From the NCBI GenBank assembly GCA_016719565.1, contig JADJYU010000021.1, positions 8,650-72,649 on the forward strand: DNA of 64,000 nucleotides. Reading direction: 5' to 3'. This DNA comes from Ignavibacteria bacterium. GTDB lineage: Bacteria; Bacteroidota; Ignavibacteria; Tepidaquicellales; Tepidaquicellaceae. Below, piece by piece: positions 36,477-46,373 of this stretch (positions are counted from its first letter, which is position 1; every line of letters starts with the position of its first letter). The translations under genes were made by a program, and so were the position numbers. Below the pieces are notes generated by a model that saw nothing but the letters and a program-made list of their open reading frames with translations, was not told where the DNA came from and made no database searches.

Positions 36477-38177
36477 ATGAAAAAATTTCCACTGACTTTA
36501 TTACAGACTTTGTTACTGGTGTTAACTTTAAATATTTATTCATGTTCGGATAAGAAAGAAACTGACAGCAAAGTATTCACCATTAATGTCAGTCAGAATA
36601 TTGAGACACTTGAACCTGTAATGTCAAACTCCAATCAGACCATCTGGGGACTTTCAGTTATGATGGAAGGTCTTGTGGAATTTGACAAGGAAAATAATAT
36701 CAAGCCGTCGATAGCGCGGAACTGGGAAATAACAGATGATGCGCTTACATATACTTTTCATTTAAGAGATGATGTTTATTATCATGACAATGAATGTTTT
36801 AAAGAAACTAACGGCAAAGGAAGAAAGGTTACAGCGCAGGATTTTAAATACTGTTTTGAAAGAGTAAATAACCCGAAGACAAAGACGCGCGGACAGTGGG
36901 TTTACCGTGACAGGATAAAGGGAGCGCAGGAGTATATTGATTTCATGTCGGGAAAATCGACTGAAGAAGTGAATGGCATATCTGGTCTGCAGGCGCCTGA
37001 TGATTCGACTTTGGTCATTGAACTTACAAAACCATTTGCGCCGTTTCTAAGTGTGCTTACAATGTCATACGGTTATGTTTATCCCAGGGAAGCTGTGGAA
37101 TTTTACGGAGACAGGTTCGGTCAGAATCCTGTCGGCACAGGTCCGTTCAGATTTGTAAAGTGGGATCTGGATAAGGAGCTCGTCTTTGAAAAAAATAAAA
37201 ATTACAGAGAGAAAGATAAGGACGGTAATGCAATTCCTTATCTTGACGGAGTAAGATTTACATTTACACAGTCATCGGAGACAGAGTTCATGGATTTTCA
37301 AAACGGCAGATATGATTATCACGATCCTTCATCAGAGACCTATGATCAGATCACAGATGATAACGGAAATTTAATTGATTCTCAGAAAGATCTTTACACG
37401 CTCAACAGACAGCCGTGGCTGCAGACAGTTTTTTTCGGAATGATGCAGTCGCCGGAATTACCGGGCGGAAAGGCGGGACCATTTGTAAATAATTTAAAAC
37501 TGAGACAGGCGCTGAATTATGCAGTGGACAGGGACAGGATATTGAAATTTGTTTTGAAGAACAGGGGAAGTTCCGCAGAGAACGGACCTTTACCGAAAGG
37601 CATGCCGGGATTCAATCCGGAAATAAAAGGATACAAGTATGATAAGGATAAAGCGATGCAGCTTTTGAAGGAAGCGGGATATCCCAACGGCGAAGGACTT
37701 GATCTTACTTTGGTTACGGGAAATGAGGAGATACAAAAGACGCTTGCAATAGCTGTGCAGCAGCAGCTTAAAGACATTGGAATTGATCTGAAGCTCGATC
37801 AGATGATACAGGCGACACTGATCTCAAAACAGGAAGAGGGAGTATTCCCATTCTGGCGCGCGAGCTGGGGCGCGGATTATTATGATCCGGAAAATTTCAT
37901 GGCGCTGTTTTACAGTAAGAATATTACGCCAAACGGTCCGAACAGGGTAGGGTATTCCAATCCTGATGTAGACAGACTTTATGAAGAGGCGTTGAAAATT
38001 ACGGACTTTGAGGAAAGAAAAAAAATATATGATCAGATGCAGAAGATCGTAATTGAAGATGCGGCGTGGCTGTTCCTTTATTATAATCAGAAAGTATATC
38101 TGCTTAAAAAAAATGTAGAGGGATTTTATGTGGACGGATTGAATATTATTAATTTAAAATATGCAAAGAAAAATTAA
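36477..38177 (+). CDS. ABC transporter substrate-binding lipoprotein, peptide type (SBP_bac_5)
   Basis: This 566-residue protein has a lipobox (LNIYSC, Cys23). The family 5 solute-binding fold is evident from LEPVMSNSNQTIWGLSVMM, a TYTFHLRDDVYYHD block, the NPVGTGPFRFVKWD motif, and RQALNYAVDRDRI. It captures oligopeptides or a similar ligand outside the inner membrane for an ABC importer. No permease or ATPase genes are next to it, so they must be encoded elsewhere. The GNAT gene starts 23 bases downstream. Confidence 0.9.
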   Translation: MKKFPLTLLQTLLLVLTLNIYSCSDKKETDSKVFTINVSQNIETLEPVMSNSNQTIWGLSVMMEGLVEFDKENNIKPSIARNWEITDDALTYTFHLRDDVYYHDNECFKETNGKGRKVTAQDFKYCFERVNNPKTKTRGQWVYRDRIKGAQEYIDFMSGKSTEEVNGISGLQAPDDSTLVIELTKPFAPFLSVLTMSYGYVYPREAVEFYGDRFGQNPVGTGPFRFVKWDLDKELVFEKNKNYREKDKDGNAIPYLDGVRFTFTQSSETEFMDFQNGRYDYHDPSSETYDQITDDNGNLIDSQKDLYTLNRQPWLQTVFFGMMQSPELPGGKAGPFVNNLKLRQALNYAVDRDRILKFVLKNRGSSAENGPLPKGMPGFNPEIKGYKYDKDKAMQLLKEAGYPNGEGLDLTLVTGNEEIQKTLAIAVQQQLKDIGIDLKLDQMIQATLISKQEEGVFPFWRASWGADYYDPENFMALFYSKNITPNGPNRVGYSNPDVDRLYEEALKITDFEERKKIYDQMQKIVIEDAAWLFLYYNQKVYLLKKNVEGFYVDGLNIINLKYAKKN

Positions 38178-38200
38178 TCCGAAAATATTTTTGATATAAA

Positions 38201-38692
38201 TTGAAAACGGAATACAGAATAATAAAAACAGATGAAGATATTGAGGAGCTTTCTCTGTTAGCGCGGAAGACATGGAATGTTCATTATCCGCCGATCATCG
38301 GACAGGAGCAGGTGAACTATATGCTTGAGATGATGTACTCTGCTGATAGTCTGAGGAAGCAGATATTTGAAGATAATAATATTTTCACGGGAGCGTATAT
38401 TAATGGTAAAATGGCAGGATTTATTTCGGTCTGCAGGACAGGAGGGAAAGATTACTTCCTTCACAAATTATATGTAGATCCGGATCTGTTTAGAAAAGGA
38501 ATTGGTAAAGGATTGTTTGATCATGTCTTTTCGGGAATTGATTTTGAAACGATAAGACTGACTGTAAACAGACAGAATTACAAAGCGGTAAATTTTTATT
38601 TTAAGATAGGATATAAAATCGAAAAGATAATTGATATAGATATCGGCGGCGGTTTCGTGATGAATGATTTTGTAATGCTCTTAAAGAAATAA
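38201..38692 (+). CDS. GNAT family N-acetyltransferase
   Basis: This 163-residue protein starts with TTG at 38201. It contains the acetyl-CoA loop LYVDPDLFRKGIGKGLFDHV (R-K-G-I-G-K-G, about residues 90-109) and the C-terminal LTVNRQNYKAVNFYFKIGY, which is typical of GNAT enzymes acting on small molecules or protein N-termini. It is probably co-transcribed with the upstream binding-protein gene. The substrate is unknown. Confidence 0.85.
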   Translation: MKTEYRIIKTDEDIEELSLLARKTWNVHYPPIIGQEQVNYMLEMMYSADSLRKQIFEDNNIFTGAYINGKMAGFISVCRTGGKDYFLHKLYVDPDLFRKGIGKGLFDHVFSGIDFETIRLTVNRQNYKAVNFYFKIGYKIEKIIDIDIGGGFVMNDFVMLLKK

Positions 38693-38695
38693 TAT

Positions 38696-39880
38696 CTACT
38701 TAAGCTTAATTGTTCTTCCGAATTTTACAATACCGAAGTCATATTTTTTTCTGATAGTATCGAGTTTATTCAGAAGATTCTCCTTCTTATCAATATCATC
38801 AAAGATGCTTTCCTGAACAGCTTCATCACCTGAAATGAATTCAGAAAACTTTACTCCGAGAAGTCTGATCTTCTTTTTATTTAACAGCATTTTGTCAAGG
38901 AGCAGTGTTGCATCCTCATAAAAATCAGTGTCGAGATTAGAATATTTAGCTGCCGTATATGATCTCTGATTAACTTTGAAATCAAAATATTTAACTTTAA
39001 CTGTAATGCTTCTTCCTTTCAGTTTTACTTTCCTTAATTTCTGACAGCATTTTTCCATGAGATAGTACAGTTCAGAAAGAAGAAACTCTCTGTCAGAAAC
39101 ATCTTCATAAAATGTATTTTCCTTTGAAAGGGATTTTCTCACTTCGTCATTTTCCTTTACGTTGTCACTACCTTTGCCGTTTGCAACATTAAGCAGAAAA
39201 GATGTATGGAATTTTATTTCCTTATCATAAAAACTCTGATCGAATTTTAAAATATCGCCGATAAGTTCGATGCCGTATTTTCTTAATTTTAACTGCGCGG
39301 CATTACCCACACCCGGAATTTTATCAATGGTCATATTGCTCAGAAATTCTCTTTCCATTCCGAAAGGAACAACTGTAACTCCGTCAGGTTTATTAATTTT
39401 AGAAGCGATCTTTGCGCAGATCTTGTTTACTGCAATCCCAACAGAACAGGTGATCTTCAAAGTATCCCTGATCTCATTCCTTAATCTGTCAGCAAGTAAT
39501 TTGTAATCGTTATTGTGCAGATGCAGGACACCTGTAACATCTAAATAAGCTTCATCCACGCTGACCGGCTGAACGATCGGAGTATATTTGTAAAAGATAT
39601 CCCGGACTCTTTTGGAATAATCAGAATAGAGACCGCGCGTACTTCTGATAAAATTACCGTCAGGAACAAGCAGCAGCGCGCGTGTAAGCGGCATTGCAGT
39701 TCTGACGCCTTTTGCGCGGGCAAGATAATTCGGACAGCATACAATTCCTCTTTTGTCTTCTCGGGTTCCGCCTACGACAAGCGGTTTTAATTTCAGCGCA
39801 GGATTTAAGGCTTCTTCGCATGATGCAAAGAAGGCATCCATATCCACGTGGAAAATTATTTTGTGATTTTTTGCTGTCAT
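38696..39880 (-). CDS. dinB: DNA polymerase IV (Y-family translesion polymerase)
   Basis: This 394-residue protein has the metal-binding HVDMDAFFAS (11-20), SVDEAYLDV at 107-115 with the catalytic Asp-Glu pair, the YSDYSKRVR segment, and the helix-hairpin-helix IDKIPGVGNAAQLKL. The little-finger domain follows, but the C-terminus carries no clear beta-clamp peptide. It performs translesion DNA synthesis. It converges with the GNAT gene, leaving 3 bases between the stop codons. Confidence 0.93.
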   Translation of the reverse strand: MTAKNHKIIFHVDMDAFFASCEEALNPALKLKPLVVGGTREDKRGIVCCPNYLARAKGVRTAMPLTRALLLVPDGNFIRSTRGLYSDYSKRVRDIFYKYTPIVQPVSVDEAYLDVTGVLHLHNNDYKLLADRLRNEIRDTLKITCSVGIAVNKICAKIASKINKPDGVTVVPFGMEREFLSNMTIDKIPGVGNAAQLKLRKYGIELIGDILKFDQSFYDKEIKFHTSFLLNVANGKGSDNVKENDEVRKSLSKENTFYEDVSDREFLLSELYYLMEKCCQKLRKVKLKGRSITVKVKYFDFKVNQRSYTAAKYSNLDTDFYEDATLLLDKMLLNKKKIRLLGVKFSEFISGDEAVQESIFDDIDKKENLLNKLDTIRKKYDFGIVKFGRTIKLK

Positions 39881-40019
39881 TTATTCAAACTTAATTTAAA
39901 TGAAAGATTAATTCAATATTCTTATCAGAAGTAAAGTGCTTTTTATTAAAATTAGTTTAACCGCAGCTACCTGTATTATTAGGTACTTAAATTAGAGATA
40001 AGCTGCTCTTTACTTTCTT

Positions 40020-40240
40020 TCTTTTGAGAGAACCCCGAGGGAAACATTCGGGGCAGGCAACGAAAGAAACAAAGAAAATTCTCCGCTGTTGAAAAATTGC
40101 CGGAATTCGGGACGTCTTCGGCTCACAATTGCTATAAAATTTCCAACTCAAAATTTGCTTCGCATCCCGAGTACTCGGGACAGACAAGGAAATTTTATAA
40201 ACGCAATTGCTCATGAATTCTTTCGGCAATTTTTCAAAGG
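40020..40240. repeat. Three nested inverted repeats forming a hairpin of about 150 bp
   Basis: Outer arms are 40089-40108 (ttgaaaaattgccggaattc) and 40215-40237. Middle arms are 40126-40144 and 40188-40209 (caattgc-taaaatttcc type). A perfect core palindrome cccgagtactcggg lies at 40166-40179. A separate small hairpin (ccccga/tcgggg, about 40033-40053) lies in front. The 502-base gap between dinB and the EamA gene holds nothing else that I recognise. A minus-strand open frame over it only translates the repeat. Confidence 0.7.
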
Positions 40241-40382
40241 CGGTTATGCTAGATAGTTTGGTTGAAGATTAAGTAAATATACAATATTTGGAGCTCTGAG
40301 CTGTGTTGGAATTTGTATAAACATTGTTCATTAATGTTTTAAAATATTAATACTATCTTGATGTAAACTATTTTATTTTAAA

Positions 40383-41297
40383 TTGAATGTAAAGCGGTTC
40401 AGCAGGCGAAGTGATTTTACGGCTTGGATTTTACTTATCGTACTCTCTTTGATCTGGGGAAGTTCTTATATATTGATAAAACGCGGACTGGATGTTTACA
40501 CACCGGATCAGGTAGGTACGATGAGACTGACTTTTGCTTTTCTTGTTTTACTACCGGTTGCATTGAGAAATGTTTTCAGGTTACCGGGTAAAAAATTATT
40601 TGTATTATTTATGGTAGGGCTTGTAGGAAATTTAATTCCTGCCCTTCTTTTTTCATATGCGCAGACTGTGCTTGCGAGTTCAGTAACCGGAATACTGAAT
40701 GCGCTTACTCCGATCTTCGCAATGCTGATTGCTGTTTTTATATTTAAGTATAAAGTAAGAGGCATGCAGATCGCCGGAATGCTGCTTGGATTTTCCGGAA
40801 TACTTCTTTTAAGTTTTATAGATGAAACAGGAATACTCGGAAGTATAAATATATATGTGTGGTTAGTGATCATAGCTACTTTATGTTATGCAATAAGTCT
40901 GAATCTTATAAAGGCATATTTTTCCGAAATACGGTCCGTTATTGTAACTTCTGTTTCAATGCTGTCAGTCGGTCCGGTTTGCATGGCTTATTTATTCACT
41001 ACTGATATAGTTCACAGATTTAACACTGTTCCGGGAAGCGGCGCATCAATGTTTTACGTTGCAATACTTGGTATAGTCGGAACTGCTTTTGCTTTAGTTC
41101 TCTATACCAAATTGATCCAGATGACTGATGCAATTTTTGCAACGACTGTAACTTATATGCTTCCGGTGGTTTCGATTATCTGGGGACTATTAGATGGAGA
41201 GACACTTTATCCCGTGCACTACGCGGGAATGTTAATTATACTTTCCGGAGTATATTTAATTAATAAGAATTTTTATTTAAATAAATCTAAGACATAA
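40383..41297 (+). CDS. EamA/DMT-family transporter
   Basis: This 304-residue protein has ten hydrophobic segments in two EamA halves: SLIWGSSYILIKRGLD at the start of the first, and a later ILCYA-type helix pair with VGTAFALVLYTKLIQM in the second. The start is TTG at 40383. Members of the drug/metabolite transporter superfamily move amino acids, nucleotide sugars or other metabolites across the inner membrane, and the substrate here cannot be inferred. Its stop codon directly precedes the ATG of rarA, so the two are co-transcribed. Confidence 0.87.
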   Translation: MNVKRFSRRSDFTAWILLIVLSLIWGSSYILIKRGLDVYTPDQVGTMRLTFAFLVLLPVALRNVFRLPGKKLFVLFMVGLVGNLIPALLFSYAQTVLASSVTGILNALTPIFAMLIAVFIFKYKVRGMQIAGMLLGFSGILLLSFIDETGILGSINIYVWLVIIATLCYAISLNLIKAYFSEIRSVIVTSVSMLSVGPVCMAYLFTTDIVHRFNTVPGSGASMFYVAILGIVGTAFALVLYTKLIQMTDAIFATTVTYMLPVVSIIWGLLDGETLYPVHYAGMLIILSGVYLINKNFYLNKSKT

Positions 41298-42613
41298 ATG
41301 GATCTGTTTGGAAATGTAAATGATAAGGAAGCTGATTATAATATACCTCTTGCTGAAAGAATGCGTCCTGCCGATCCGGACAGTTTTGCGGGACAGGATC
41401 ATCTGATAGCTCCCGGGAAACCTGTAAGGACAATGATAGAAAAGAACGAACCTGTCTCGATGATATTCTGGGGACCGCCCGGAGTAGGGAAGACTACACT
41501 TGCGCTGCTGATAGCGCGGCTTGTGAATACAGAGTTTGTCCAGCTTTCTGCAGTCTCATCCGGAGTAAAAGATGTAAGAGCTGCAATTGAAAAGGCGGAA
41601 TATAATCTGAAACAGAAAAAAAGAAAGACAATTTTATTTATAGATGAAATACACAGGTTCAGCAAATCACAGCAGGACTCGCTGCTGCAGAGTTCGGAGA
41701 AGGGGACGGTGATACTCATCGGAGCAACCACAGAGAATCCGTCGTTTGAAGTGATCTCTCCTTTACTTTCCCGAAGCAGAGTGTTCGTGCTTGAAGAATT
41801 ATCAAAGAAAAATTTCGAAAAAATTATTGACAATGCGCTTTCAAAGGATATATTACTTAAAGAAAAGAAAATTGAAATTGAAGACAGGGATTTTCTGATC
41901 GGACTGGCTTCAGGCGATGCAAGGAAGTTACTGAACGGACTTGAGCTGGCGGTTAAGCTGACATCCGAAGATGAGAATGGAATTATAAGACTGACCAATG
42001 AAATATTCAAAGAAGCGTTTCAGGCAAATTATATTAAGTATGATAAGAATCAGGAAGAGCATTACAATATAATTTCCGCGTTCATAAAGAGCGTGAGGGG
42101 AAGGATCCGGATGCAGCATTGTACTGGATGGCGAGAATGCTCAAAGGAGGTGAAGATCCAAAATTCATAGCTCGGAGAATGATAGTGCTTGCTTCCGAAG
42201 ATATTGGAAATGCAGACCCGCTTGCTCTGACAATGGCGGTTAGCGCTTTTACTGCGATCGATTACATCGGAATGCCGGAGGCGACTTTAGTATTATCACA
42301 GGCGGCTGTGTATCTTGCTTCCGCACCCAAGAGTAACGCTTCTTATCTTGCGGTAAATAAGGCTAAAGAAGATGTTGAGAGTAATCCGGCTTTTGGAGTA
42401 CCGATGCATTTGAGGAATGCTCCGACAAAACTGATGAAAGATCTTAATTACGGCAGCGGATATAAGTACCCTCATGATTTTGAAAATAATTTTACGGAGC
42501 AGGAGTATCTGCCGGAAGAGTTAAAGGACAGAATTTATTATGAGCCTTCTGATAACGGAGCTGAGGCGGAGATGAGGAAGAGGCTTAAAAAGTTTTGGAG
42601 TAAGAGGAAGTGA
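41298..42613 (+). CDS. rarA: Replication-associated recombination protein A, with a single-base frameshift
   Basis: This AAA+ protein of the RarA/MgsA/WRNIP1 family has Walker A GPPGVGKT (59-66), Walker B ILFIDEIHRF with DEIH at 116-119, and sensor GATTENPSFE. The first frame runs to 42170, but the family motif DPDAALYWMARML continues in the next frame from about 42104. One base seems to be missing in ggggaaggatcc near 42102, since the expected reading is RGxDPDAALYW. The remainder (LASEDIGNADP, YGSGYKYPHDF) is normal to 42613. The protein would be about 438 residues. As this is a conserved gene amid intact neighbours, a sequencing error is plausible. Confidence 0.85.
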
Positions 42614-42671
42614 GATAATAGATTTTATTTATGAAGTCTGACATTGGGGGGGAGTGCTGCTGCGGGGAACG

Positions 42672-42736
42672 AAACCTGACAGGTTTTATTTAATTTGAGA
42701 TACGGATTTGAATTCAGGAAAAACCTGTCAGGTTTT
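42672..42736. terminator. Pair of AACCTGACAGGTT palindromes between convergent genes
   Basis: aaacctgacaggttt (42672-42686) and its reverse complement (42721-42735) are each self-complementary around one central base and also pair with each other. They lie between the convergent rarA and M1 peptidase genes and could stop transcription in both directions. The motif resembles a dispersed palindrome of related genomes. Confidence 0.45.
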
Positions 42737-42781
42737 GTTCTGGCTGCTAAAACGCGAATTCACTGCTTTAACTTTTTAAAA

Positions 42782-44398
42782 TCACTTCACCTTCTTTAAT
42801 ACGATCTCATTATTCGGATCAAAAGATATCTTTTCAGGTTTCTTATCAAACTCAAAATTGTAGGTCTGGAAGTTATAACTGTTCCTTTCCTTTATTACTT
42901 CTGTGCTTCCGTCTGTGAATGTCACCCTGAGCTCGACCGGCATTTGATAAAATATTTTATTCGTCTGAACCTGATTAATAGTGTAATCAGTTTTCCATTT
43001 GCCGTTACTAATCTTTTCTGTTTTATAATTTATTTCATACTCCGGATATCCGGGATTAAGCAACCACTGACTGAAAAACCAGTCCAGATCCTGTCCGCTG
43101 ATCTGTTCGCATAAATTTGCAAATGAACTTGTGGAAGCATTTCCAAATCTGAACTCAGGATGAGAAGCGTAAGCCTGCATACAGTCAAAAAATACTGAAT
43201 CTCCCAAAACATATCTAAGCATATAAATTATAGACGCATTTTTAGAATAAGTAACGGCGGAATTAAATAAAACGACGTCATTAGGTTTCGGGTCAGCCCA
43301 GTCTTTTGAATAAGACGCCCAGCCCGGATCACTGCTCATATATTTTCTGGCTTCATTTTGAATATTTTTTCTGTAAGCTATATTTCCCTTTTTATATTCA
43401 GCCCATATTGCTTCGTTGTAAGTTGCAAAACCTTCGTTAAGCCAGATATCAGCCCATGTATTTGGCGATATCATATTCCCAAACCAGTGATGAATTAACT
43501 CGTGAACTATCAGATCCTCATACCAGCAGTCAGGACACAATGTAACCAGAGTCTGATTTTCCATTCCTCCCCAAGGGAAATATTTGTCTGTAGTTACAAA
43601 TGCTATTTTTTCAAACGGATAATCTCCGTACAACTTTGAAAACAATTCCAGCATTTCCGGCAGCTGTTCTTTTATATTGTTGTAATTAAACATTGTCTCG
43701 CCCGGCTGTGAGTACAATCTGATCTCAACGCTTTCATTAATTTCAGACAGTTTATTCCACCGGAAAACTTCCAGTCTGTATTTACTGCTTCCTGCCATTG
43801 CAATAAGATATGTTGATACCGGAATATTTGTCTCCCATGTATAATATAGTGAATTATCTTTGTAAACCGAGTCAATCAATAATCCGTTTGACACAAAAAG
43901 CACATCATCCGGCACGCGCGCTTTTAGCTTAAGCATTGACTTGTCATTTGGAATGTCTTTGCAGGGGAACCATCTGCGCGCTCCGGCTGTCTCGGAGTCC
44001 GTATATATAAGTCCGTCAAATGCAAAATAAGCCGTATCAAAAATGTTTCTGTGCCTGAAGTAGATCTTTACATCAAGCATTTCACCGCTGTTGTAAAATC
44101 TGTCAAGATTAATTTTCAGCAGATCGTTATCATGATGAAATGACTGAGCAGAGCCGGATACTGAATCAATTGTAAGTGAATTTTTCTCTGCATCAAGTGT
44201 GATCTGTCCGGCTGATGTATTTACAATGAGGCTGATATTATTTGATGCGCTGTATGTCATTGGATATGGTTTGGTAAATGAATCATACAGATCGAACTCC
44301 AGATCATATTTTATTATATTGATATTCGTATCGGTTTGAGCTGAAGATGTTATACTGATAAAAATCAAAATTAACGTCAGGTATTTTTTAATTAGCAT
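42782..44398 (-). CDS. Secreted M1-family metalloaminopeptidase
   Basis: This 538-residue protein has a signal peptide (MLIKKYLTLILIFISITSSA). It contains the substrate-anchoring GGMEN (277-281), the zinc site HELIHH (His299, Glu300, His303) and the third ligand Glu322 in NEGFATY. The N-terminal beta domain and the catalytic domain are present. The large C-terminal ARM domain of aminopeptidase N is absent, which matches the short periplasmic M1 peptidases of Bacteroidota. It would release N-terminal residues from peptides in the periplasm or outside the cell. Confidence 0.9.
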   Translation of the reverse strand: MLIKKYLTLILIFISITSSAQTDTNINIIKYDLEFDLYDSFTKPYPMTYSASNNISLIVNTSAGQITLDAEKNSLTIDSVSGSAQSFHHDNDLLKINLDRFYNSGEMLDVKIYFRHRNIFDTAYFAFDGLIYTDSETAGARRWFPCKDIPNDKSMLKLKARVPDDVLFVSNGLLIDSVYKDNSLYYTWETNIPVSTYLIAMAGSSKYRLEVFRWNKLSEINESVEIRLYSQPGETMFNYNNIKEQLPEMLELFSKLYGDYPFEKIAFVTTDKYFPWGGMENQTLVTLCPDCWYEDLIVHELIHHWFGNMISPNTWADIWLNEGFATYNEAIWAEYKKGNIAYRKNIQNEARKYMSSDPGWASYSKDWADPKPNDVVLFNSAVTYSKNASIIYMLRYVLGDSVFFDCMQAYASHPEFRFGNASTSSFANLCEQISGQDLDWFFSQWLLNPGYPEYEINYKTEKISNGKWKTDYTINQVQTNKIFYQMPVELRVTFTDGSTEVIKERNSYNFQTYNFEFDKKPEKISFDPNNEIVLKKVK

Positions 44399-44634
44399 TC
44401 GGGTTTGTGTGTATTATTATTAAAATTATAAAATTGAATTTTACTGATTGATGATGAACATTTTGTATGCTGATATTTAATGTATTTTAAAAGAAAGAAA
44501 TTAAAGTAAAAATACAACTGAAATTTTTTGCTATCATTTTGAATGACCTTGAAATATTTTTTCACGAAAATAATTTTTTATATTTGATTTAATAATTAAA
44601 TTCAAAATATTGTATACTAATTTTCCCCGAACAT

Positions 44635-45594
44635 TTGAAATTCATTACAGATTCCGAAAAATTCAACTATTCCGGCAATACAGATCCGGGTTCATTTGAA
44701 ATGTGGTACTTCGAAGCTCTGGATAATGACGAAGAGTATTACTTTACAGCAAGAATATTTACCCGAAATCCATTCTCTCCGGCGGAGAAAAAATCCGGTT
44801 CAGATATTTCTCAGGACTTATCCTGCGGCATCCGATTTTATTTATATTTTCAAAACCGTTTAATTTACGATGCTGTCTTTGATTACAAAAAAGATGATCT
44901 TAAAACAGACTATACTGATAATGTTGTCAGAATGCTGCTTGAAAAAAACAGTTTCTATTATGACAGACTGAAGAATAAATATCATCTGAACATAAATTAT
45001 TCATCTCAGGAATTTGAAAATAAATTTAAAGCTGAATTTGAATTTACCCCGGTTTCTGATAAGCTTACTTTCCATGAAAATATAAATCCGGATACTAATT
45101 CCGAATTGTTCTGGCTTCCGGTCTCACCGTTAAATCAGGTCCTGGCAAAAATCAAATTCTATAAGAATTACAAAAGAGTTAAGTCCATTTTCGAAGGTAA
45201 AGGATATATTGAAAAGTCATTTGGAGACGTTTCTCCAGATTCAAAACATCAGACTACGTATCTTGGTAAGTTTATCAGCGATAATTACTCCTTTGTTTTT
45301 TTTGTTACTGAGATGAAAGAAGTAAAAAAGTTCATGAAAATTCTTGTTTATAAGAATAATTTGCTGATGCTTGAAAAAGAGGAATTTGATTACACCGTAA
45401 AAAAAACTTTATTCTCCTCCAAAGTCAAATCTCTTGAAATTAAAAGTTCGGATTTAAAGATCAATCTGAAGAATGATATTAATATTGAATCAAGTGAGTT
45501 TGGCGAAAAATATATTTCAATAATTGATGTCACATATAATGATGTAAATATATTGAAAAATGTCTACGGGTTTTTTGAAAACGGAGCCCGTTGA
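44635..45594 (+). CDS. CrtC/AttH-like lipocalin-type protein (tentative)
   Basis: This 319-residue soluble protein has no signal peptide; translation starts at TTG (44635). The opening DPGSFEMWYFEA (17-28) recalls the GSxEWWYFDA signature of hydroxyneurosporene synthase (CrtC) and related double-lipocalin proteins. A second half begins near GYIEKSFGDVSPDS, where CrtC-like proteins have another conserved turn. If so, it would bind or hydrate a lipophilic molecule. The match is short and the rest is divergent. It converges with the acyltransferase gene at 45610. Confidence 0.5.
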   Translation: MKFITDSEKFNYSGNTDPGSFEMWYFEALDNDEEYYFTARIFTRNPFSPAEKKSGSDISQDLSCGIRFYLYFQNRLIYDAVFDYKKDDLKTDYTDNVVRMLLEKNSFYYDRLKNKYHLNINYSSQEFENKFKAEFEFTPVSDKLTFHENINPDTNSELFWLPVSPLNQVLAKIKFYKNYKRVKSIFEGKGYIEKSFGDVSPDSKHQTTYLGKFISDNYSFVFFVTEMKEVKKFMKILVYKNNLLMLEKEEFDYTVKKTLFSSKVKSLEIKSSDLKINLKNDINIESSEFGEKYISIIDVTYNDVNILKNVYGFFENGAR

Positions 45595-45609
45595 CCGGAT
45601 TAGTTTATT

Positions 45610-46359
45610 TCAGATCTGTTTAGTTCGTGTGATCTCTCTCTCGTTTACAGATTTCTTTCCTTTAAGTATTATCTCAAAATCCTTCAGATCATTTTTAGCA
45701 AAACTTTCAGAAAAAATTTCCGACTGATCGTTAAATATATTTTCCAAATCCATGGTAAATTCTTTTCTCGATTTCCTATTAATATCTTCTTTTTCAAATG
45801 ATTTAAAAAAATCAATATATATCTCAGGTCTTTGATGAAGGGTAAATTTGTATTCAAAGTAAACACACAAAATATGAAGTCTGTCTATATCTTCTGATAT
45901 GAAGGATACTCCGTTATAAAATTTAAAAGGCTTTGTTTCGTTCGGGATCAGTTCTCCCTGCGGAAAGATCCATAAAAATCTGTTTTTATTTTCAAGGAGT
46001 TTAGAGCAGTATTTTAAAGTGCGGTAAGAGTTAAATTTATTTTTTCTTTCCAGCGGTAATGCGCCGATCTTATTGAAATAGCTGTGTCTGTTCAGATCTG
46101 TCGTATCCATCAGACAGTATGATTCTTTCCCGATCAGATAATGCGATACCCAGTTTAAAAGAACTCCGTCCCACCAGTTGGAATGATTCACGCATATTAT
46201 GACCGGGGAGTTTTGCTCTTGAGAAATGCTTTTGATCTTTTCAAGCAATTCCTTTCCTCTGATATTAATACTGAAAAAATTTCTTTTGAGTGAATTCCTG
46301 AAGTATATCTTAAAGAATATATCAAATATTTTATTCTTTTTATCTGTCAGCTCTGTCAA
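45610..46359 (-). CDS. Lysophospholipid acyltransferase (PlsC-like)
   Basis: This 249-residue protein has the catalytic NHxxxxD motif as NHSNWWD (58-64) and the glycerolipid-binding FPQGE (132-136). Both are standard for 1-acylglycerol-3-phosphate acyltransferases and glycolipid or carotenoid acyltransferases of the same fold. It transfers an acyl chain at the inner membrane. The acceptor is not certain. It follows ggt by 14 bases and is the last gene of the nadE-ggt-acyltransferase operon. Confidence 0.82.
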   Translation of the reverse strand: MTELTDKKNKIFDIFFKIYFRNSLKRNFFSINIRGKELLEKIKSISQEQNSPVIICVNHSNWWDGVLLNWVSHYLIGKESYCLMDTTDLNRHSYFNKIGALPLERKNKFNSYRTLKYCSKLLENKNRFLWIFPQGELIPNETKPFKFYNGVSFISEDIDRLHILCVYFEYKFTLHQRPEIYIDFFKSFEKEDINRKSRKEFTMDLENIFNDQSEIFSESFAKNDLKDFEIILKGKKSVNEREITRTKQI

Positions 46360-46373
46360 TTGACTCCTCTGAT

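Noticed and set aside
39987..40229. 80-codon minus-strand frame in the dinB-EamA gap
   Set aside because: It covers the nested inverted repeats and reads their sequence.
41399..42010. 203-codon minus-strand frame inside rarA
   Set aside because: It is the antisense shadow of a well-supported AAA+ gene, serine-rich and without family motifs.
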